From assembly GCA_904420235.1 (NCBI GenBank), contig CAJFUS010000003.1:1-17986 (forward strand): a DNA stretch of 17,986 nt, in the 5' to 3' direction. The DNA comes from Candidatus Neoanaerotignum tabaqchaliae (GTDB lineage: Bacteria; Bacillota; Clostridia; Lachnospirales; Anaerotignaceae). Numbering within the stretch: position 1 is the stretch's first letter; each line of letters starts with the position of its first letter. Positions 13,749-17,986 of the stretch are shown piece by piece. The translations under genes were made by a program, and so were the position numbers. The notes beneath the pieces are model-generated. The model did no database searches and had not been told where the DNA came from. It saw nothing but the letters and a program-made list of their open reading frames with translations.

Positions 13749-14945
13749 TTAATTTAAATTGGAAACAATTTCGTTTGTATCTCTTGCTATAACAAGCTCC
13801 TCGTTTGTAGGTATTACATAAACCTGAACCCTTGACTGTTTCGTTGTAATTTCAGTTGCTTTGCCTCTAAGGCTGTTTTTGTAAGTATCAATCTCAATTC
13901 CAAGGTATCCAAGATAGCTGCATATAAGCTGACGGGTTGAACTGCCGTTTTCTCCAAGTCCGGCCGTAAAAACAATTGCGTCAACGCCGTTCATTGTTGA
14001 CACATAGCTTCCTATTGTTTTTGCAACCCTGTATGCAAATGTGTCAAGGGCTATGGCTGCTCTTTCGTTTCCTTCGCTTTCAGCTTCCTCTATATCTCTG
14101 AAATCGCTTGAAACACCTGAAATTCCAAACACACCTGATTGTTTGTTAAGTATCTCGTCCATCTCGTCAACGGAAAGATTTTCTTTTCTCATAAGGAAAA
14201 GAATAACGGCAGGGTCTATGCTTCCGCTTCTTGTTCCCATTACAAGTCCGTCAAGAGGAGTGAAGCCCATTGAAGTGTCTATTGATATTCCGCCCTGAAC
14301 GGCGCATACGCTTCCGCCGTTTCCAAGGTGGCATGTAATAATTTTAAGGTTCTCAATAGGAATATCCATCATTTTTGCGCATTCCTGCGAAACATACCTG
14401 TGGCTTGTTCCGTGGAAGCCGTATTTTCTTATTTTATATTTTTCATAATATTTATAAGGTATGGCGTAAAGATAAGCCTTTTCGGGCATTGTCTGATGGA
14501 AAGCCGTGTCGAAAACGGCAACCATAGGCACGTTCATAATCTTCTCGCAGGCCTCAATGCCGATAAGGTTGGCCGGATTGTGGAGAGGCGCAAGCTCGCT
14601 GTTTCTGTCAATAGCGGCCTTTACTTCAGGTGTGATAAGTACAGACTTAGCAAAATCAACTCCGCCGTGAGCTACACGATGTCCAACAGCATCAATTTCA
14701 TCAACGCTTTTAATAACGCCGTGTTCAGAGTCAAGAAGAGCTTTAAGAACGGCCTGAATTGCGTCGTTGTGGTCTTTTAAAGGCTCTTCGGAAACAAACT
14801 TGTCTTTTCCTATGGCCTCGTGCTTAAGCCTTCCGTCAATACCTATTCTCTCGCAAAGACCTTTTGCCAATAATGTTTCTGTTTCCATATCTATAAGCTG
14901 ATATTTTAATGATGAGCTTCCGCAGTTTACAACAAGAATTTTCAT
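13749..14945 (-). CDS. ackA: Acetate kinase
   Basis: AckA converts acetyl phosphate and ADP to acetate and ATP, the energy-yielding last step of acetate fermentation. From ATG 14945 it is 398 aa. Visible parts are KILVVNCGSSSLKY (2-15, with Asn7), GHRVAHGG (88-95, substrate Arg90), FDTAFHQTMP (145-154, with Asp146), FHGTSHRYVS (177-186) and GGISIDTSMGFTPLDG leading to the nucleotide site. An ATG two codons upstream (14951) was rejected because it lies within the AAGGAGAATG ribosome binding region. It follows pta by 51 nt with no terminator, so the two are one operon. Confidence 0.97.
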   Translation of the reverse strand: MKILVVNCGSSSLKYQLIDMETETLLAKGLCERIGIDGRLKHEAIGKDKFVSEEPLKDHNDAIQAVLKALLDSEHGVIKSVDEIDAVGHRVAHGGVDFAKSVLITPEVKAAIDRNSELAPLHNPANLIGIEACEKIMNVPMVAVFDTAFHQTMPEKAYLYAIPYKYYEKYKIRKYGFHGTSHRYVSQECAKMMDIPIENLKIITCHLGNGGSVCAVQGGISIDTSMGFTPLDGLVMGTRSGSIDPAVILFLMRKENLSVDEMDEILNKQSGVFGISGVSSDFRDIEEAESEGNERAAIALDTFAYRVAKTIGSYVSTMNGVDAIVFTAGLGENGSSTRQLICSYLGYLGIEIDTYKNSLRGKATEITTKQSRVQVYVIPTNEELVIARDTNEIVSNLN

Positions 14946-14996
14946 TATCATTCTCCTTAAATATATAAAAAATTTATTAACTTAAACCTTTTAAAA

Positions 14997-15998
14997 TCAG
15001 ATAATCTGGGCTTCAAAAGCCGTCATTGCTATAACGGCAACTATGTCGTTGGCGTAGCAGCCTCTTGAAAGGTCGTTTACGGGTTTTGCAAGTCCCTGAA
15101 TTATAGGGCCGTAAGCCTCTGCTCCGGCAAATCTTTGAACAAGCTTGTATCCGATATTTCCGGCGTCAATATCAGGGAAAACAAGAACGTTGGCTTTTCC
15201 AGCAACCTCGCTTCCCGGTGCTTTCTGGGCTCCGACAGAAGGAACTATGGCGCTGTCAAGCTGAAGCTCTCCGTCAAGCTTAATGTCAGGGCGAAGCTCA
15301 TGGGCAATTTTTGTTGCGTTTACAACTTTATCAACATCAGGGTGAGAAGCTGAACCCTTTGTTGAGTGGCTGAGCATGGCAACCCTTGCCTCTCCGTCGC
15401 AGAAAGCCTTGTAGCTGTCAGCTGTTGTAACGGCTATCTCAGCAAGCTGCTGAGGGTCAGGCTGCTGGTTAAGTGTGCAGTCTGCAAACATAAGAACACC
15501 GTCGTCGCCAAACTCTTTTTTGTCGCAGCACATTACAAAAAATGTTGAAGCTGTTTTAATGCCAGGTTTTGTTTTAATAATCTGAAGAGCCGGACGCATA
15601 ACGTCTGCAGTAGCGTGTATAGCGCCTGAAACCATTCCGTCGGCAACTCCCATCTTAACAAGCATTACGCCGAAATAGAGTGGGTCGGCAAGTGTTTTTT
15701 TAGCCTGCTCCGGAGTAACTCCTTTACTTTTTCTAAGCTCACAGAAAAGATTAATCATCTCATCATATCTATCATAGTTCTCTGGGTCTATTATAGTAGC
15801 CTTTGAAACGTCAAAACCGCCGGCTTCCTGAGCAGCTTTTGTTATCTCGTCTTTATTGCCTATAAGCACGATGTCAGCAAATCCTTCTTTAAGAGTAGTT
15901 GCGGCAGCTTCAAGGTTTCTTTTCTCCAAAGACTCCGGAAGAACTATTGTTTTTTTGCTTTTTCTCGCTTTTTCTTTAATGCTCGTTAAAAAATCCAT
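14997..15998 (-). CDS. pta: Phosphate acetyltransferase
   Basis: Pta converts acetyl-CoA and phosphate to acetyl phosphate and CoA, feeding AckA. From ATG 15998 the protein is 333 aa, the short form made only of the catalytic PTA_PTB domain, without the N-terminal DRTGG/P-loop regulatory part found in E. coli. It shows MVSGAIHATADVMRPALQ, GEARVAMLSHSTKGS, and VFPDIDAGNIGYKLVQRF near the C-terminus, all typical. A start at 16034 was rejected: AAAGGAGG lies 8 nt before ATG 15998, and the extra residues do not fit the family. It is first in pta-ackA, with the promoter at 16045-16074. Confidence 0.97.
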   Translation of the reverse strand: MDFLTSIKEKARKSKKTIVLPESLEKRNLEAAATTLKEGFADIVLIGNKDEITKAAQEAGGFDVSKATIIDPENYDRYDEMINLFCELRKSKGVTPEQAKKTLADPLYFGVMLVKMGVADGMVSGAIHATADVMRPALQIIKTKPGIKTASTFFVMCCDKKEFGDDGVLMFADCTLNQQPDPQQLAEIAVTTADSYKAFCDGEARVAMLSHSTKGSASHPDVDKVVNATKIAHELRPDIKLDGELQLDSAIVPSVGAQKAPGSEVAGKANVLVFPDIDAGNIGYKLVQRFAGAEAYGPIIQGLAKPVNDLSRGCYANDIVAVIAMTAFEAQII

Positions 15999-16044
15999 TT
16001 TAAAATCCTCCTTTGAGATAATAAAAAATCCCAACTTTTAAAAT

Positions 16045-16074
16045 AAAATAAATTCATTCATATATAGCAGTCAA
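16045..16074 (-). promoter_or_regulatory. Probable sigma-A promoter of pta-ackA
   Basis: TTGACT (16069-16074) and TATTTT (16045-16050) are spaced by 18 bp. The start point would lie about 40 nt before the pta ATG. No terminator or riboswitch is seen in the leader. Confidence 0.5.
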
Positions 16075-16213
16075 AATATTTTGGAACAAACACGCAAAAT
16101 ATTTAATTCTGCCATAAATGTGTAAATTGTCATACAATATTATATACAAATGGCATTTTTGTTACAATAGGTTTTACAAAAATTTATGCTTAAAAATTTA
16201 GTTATCTATTTGT

Positions 16214-16243
16214 TTGATTAATTATGTTGATTTCTGATATAAT
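16214..16243 (+). promoter_or_regulatory. Sigma-A promoter of tmcAL
   Basis: TTGATT (16214-16219), an 18-bp spacer and the consensus TATAAT (16238-16243) preceded by TGA (extended -10). It is divergent from the pta promoter, with about 140 bp of AT-rich sequence between the two that shows no other clear signal. Confidence 0.65.
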
Positions 16244-16279
16244 CTTTTTTAAATTAAACCACATGGAGGTCAAATTCCC

Positions 16280-17497
16280 ATGATAGTATCCGCCATAACC
16301 TCAGAATACAATCCATTTCACAACGGGCACAAATATCACATAGCAAAAACACGTCAAATTACAGAAGCTGATTTTATAATTTCCGTTATGAGCGGAAATT
16401 TTGTTCAAAGAGGCGAACCGGCTTTGTTTGATAAATGGACAAGAACAAGGCTCGCTCTTGAAAACGGGGCCGATATGGTTATTGAGCTTCCGGCCTTTTT
16501 CTCATGCTCCGGAGCGGAGTTTTTTGCAGGAGCCGCCGTAAGCATAATGGAAAGCTGCGGCATAGTAAACAACATATCCTTCGGAATTGAGTCCGGAACT
16601 ATTGACGATATAAAAAACACCGGAAAGTTTTTTTCGGACGAAACGGACGAGTTTAAAAAACTCCTCAGCCAATATATGTCCATGGGAATAAGCTACCCTT
16701 CCGCAAGAGAAAAGGCCATGTCCTCTCTTTTGCCCAATATTCCGCAGTTTTCGCCGAATAATATACTTGCCATAGAATATATCAAAGCCCTTTGCAGGAT
16801 TAAATCAAAAATAAATCCTGTTGGAATAGACCGAAGCGACAACGGCTATAACAGTCTTGTTCCAAAAAAAAATATGGCCTCCGCCACGGCCATAAGACAA
16901 ATGATTTTAAACGGCGGCATTGAAAACACGGCCGAATACGTGCCCCTCAACGCCTTCAATATTATGAAAAAAGAATACTCCCTTGGCAATATAGTTACCA
17001 AAGAAGGTATGTCCCAAATATTAAGCTATGCCATAAGAACAAAAACTCCAAAGGAGCTTTCCAAAATACTCGATGTGCGTGAGGGTCTTGAAAATAAAAT
17101 AATTAAGATGGACTCCCTTTGTTCCGGTTTTGAAAAAATCGCTTTCGCTGTAAAGTCAAAAAGATACTCTCTAACAAGCATACAGCGTGCGCTTATGCAC
17201 ATAATACTTAATGTCAAATCTGCCGATATGGAGTTTTATAAATCAAAGGGCTTTTCTCCTTATATAAGGGTTCTGGGATTCAGAAAAAACTCCTCCCTTC
17301 TTTTAAAAAAGCTTAAGGACAACTCCGCCATTCCGGTTATCCTAAATTTAAAAAAGGACGAAGCCATTCTTGATGAAAACGGAAAATTTATAATTGACTT
17401 TGAAAAAACCGCCGACAACATATATTATATGTGTTCCCACAACCCAAACAACCGTGGAACAGGCAAGGACTATACCACACCCGTAGTTATAGCATAA
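16280..17497 (+). CDS. tmcAL: tRNA(Met) cytidine acetate ligase
   Basis: TmcAL (formerly YlbM) forms N4-acetylcytidine at the wobble position C34 of elongator tRNA-Met, using acetate and ATP through an acetyl-adenylate, unlike the acetyl-CoA-dependent TmcA of E. coli. The 405-aa length fits. The N-terminus carries the nucleotidyltransferase motif EYNPFHNGH (9-17, HxGH type), followed by SVMSGNFVQRGEPA and DKWTRTRLALENGAD. The middle has SPNNILAIEYIKAL and GIDRSDNGYNS. The ATG has GGAGG 10 nt upstream. It is divergent from pta-ackA and followed by ylbJ. The ylbJ-ylbM-ylbN-rpmF genes also cluster in B. subtilis. Confidence 0.95.
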   Translation: MIVSAITSEYNPFHNGHKYHIAKTRQITEADFIISVMSGNFVQRGEPALFDKWTRTRLALENGADMVIELPAFFSCSGAEFFAGAAVSIMESCGIVNNISFGIESGTIDDIKNTGKFFSDETDEFKKLLSQYMSMGISYPSAREKAMSSLLPNIPQFSPNNILAIEYIKALCRIKSKINPVGIDRSDNGYNSLVPKKNMASATAIRQMILNGGIENTAEYVPLNAFNIMKKEYSLGNIVTKEGMSQILSYAIRTKTPKELSKILDVREGLENKIIKMDSLCSGFEKIAFAVKSKRYSLTSIQRALMHIILNVKSADMEFYKSKGFSPYIRVLGFRKNSSLLLKKLKDNSAIPVILNLKKDEAILDENGKFIIDFEKTADNIYYMCSHNPNNRGTGKDYTTPVVIA

Positions 17498-17563
17498 AGT
17501 TGTTCTTAAGCTTAAACAAACACAATATAAATTTTATATAAAACAAATTCGGGGTTTGTTTAA

Positions 17564-17986
17564 ATGCTTAAAAACAAAAACACGGTGATTAACATTATTG
17601 CCCTCTGCGGAGTATTTTTTCTTATAGCTTTTCCAAAAGAGATGGTTTTCGCAGCCAAAACAGGTCTCTTATCCTGGTTCAACAATGTGGTTCCGTCGCT
17701 TTTCCCTTTCATGGTTATTGTAAACATAATAATTTCATCAAAAGGCAGACTTTCAGTTCCTTCCTTTATATATATTCCATTTAAGAAATTTTTTTTGGTT
17801 CCCGAGGCCGGAATAACAGCCTATTTATTCGGAACTCTTTCCGGCTATCCCCTCGGGGCCAAAATAGCGGCGGACCTTTATCGTTCAAATGCCATATCAA
17901 AAGATGACGTTCAACGGCTTCTGCTTTTTTGCTGCAACGCTGGACCTATGTTCATAATGGGTGCCCTATCCTGCGGAATACTTAAC
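17564..17986 (+). CDS. ylbJ: Sporulation integral membrane protein YlbJ (partial)
   Basis: YlbJ is a nucleoside-recognition (Gate) family membrane protein made in the mother cell under sigma-E in B. subtilis and needed for heat-resistant spores; its substrate is unknown. The first 141 codons are present and the gene runs off the window edge (the B. subtilis protein is about 400 aa). Visible are an N-terminal membrane segment (about 8-25), NNVVPSLFPFMV (41-52), and the conserved block LFGTLSGYPLGAKIAADLY (89-107) followed by CCNAGPMFIMG. The ATG at 17564 has GGGG 9 nt upstream. It lies 66 nt after tmcAL with no clear terminator between them. Confidence 0.9.
   Translation, partial: MLKNKNTVINIIALCGVFFLIAFPKEMVFAAKTGLLSWFNNVVPSLFPFMVIVNIIISSKGRLSVPSFIYIPFKKFFLVPEAGITAYLFGTLSGYPLGAKIAADLYRSNAISKDDVQRLLLFCCNAGPMFIMGALSCGILN

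Noticed and set aside
14328..14780. 150-codon plus-strand open frame opposite ackA
   Set aside because: It is antisense to conserved acetate kinase and its translation resembles no protein family.
1..17986. CRISPR array, insertion sequence, prophage or defence island
   Set aside because: No regularly spaced repeats, transposase or integrase motifs, terminal inverted repeats, or composition break were seen. All genes of known family are core functions.

Overview
The window looks like chromosome from an anaerobic, spore-forming, low-GC Firmicute of class Clostridia. This rests on the AT-rich base composition, the spoVA and ylbJ sporulation genes, a T-box-controlled single-chain glycyl-tRNA synthetase, strong AAGGAGG-type ribosome binding sites, and a pta-ackA / yceD-rpmF / plsX-acpP-rnc core. 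I cannot name a genus from sequence alone. I see no mobile element, CRISPR array, tRNA, rRNA or sign of recent transfer.

Layout from left to right. Positions 1-52 hold the terminator of a plus-strand unit lying outside the window. From 300 to 15998 every gene is on the minus strand. In transcription order from the right these are: pta-ackA (acetyl-CoA to acetate and ATP); yceD-rpmF-plsX-acpP-rnc from a consensus promoter just after ackA, with a terminator-like hairpin between rpmF and plsX; spoVAA-spoVAB-spoVAC-spoVAD (dipicolinic acid uptake into the forespore) behind a plausible sigma-G promoter; a two-gene unit of a zinc-ribbon membrane protein and a DUF2085 protein with its own promoter and terminator; asnB; glyS with a glycine T-box leader whose -35 box overlaps the asnB stop codon; and folC, a previously easy-to-miss 58-codon gene, and a zinc-ribbon/TPR membrane protein, joined by overlapping stop and start codons. 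Divergent from pta and on the plus strand are tmcAL (tRNA-Met acetylation from acetate) and the first 141 codons of ylbJ, which runs off the right edge.

The window is mostly conserved core functions: acetate metabolism, ribosome and lipid synthesis, translation, amino acid and folate metabolism, and spore formation. I found no convincing new defence or biosynthetic system. The points most worth checking are the 58-aa gene after folC, the hairpin that separates rpmF from plsX, the spoVA operon that stops at spoVAD without spoVAE, and tmcAL (an acetate-using enzyme) lying divergent from the acetate-producing pta-ackA pair. Several starts were moved downstream of the longest open frame because ribosome binding sites fit better (rnc, plsX, ackA, pta, spoVAC, TPR gene).
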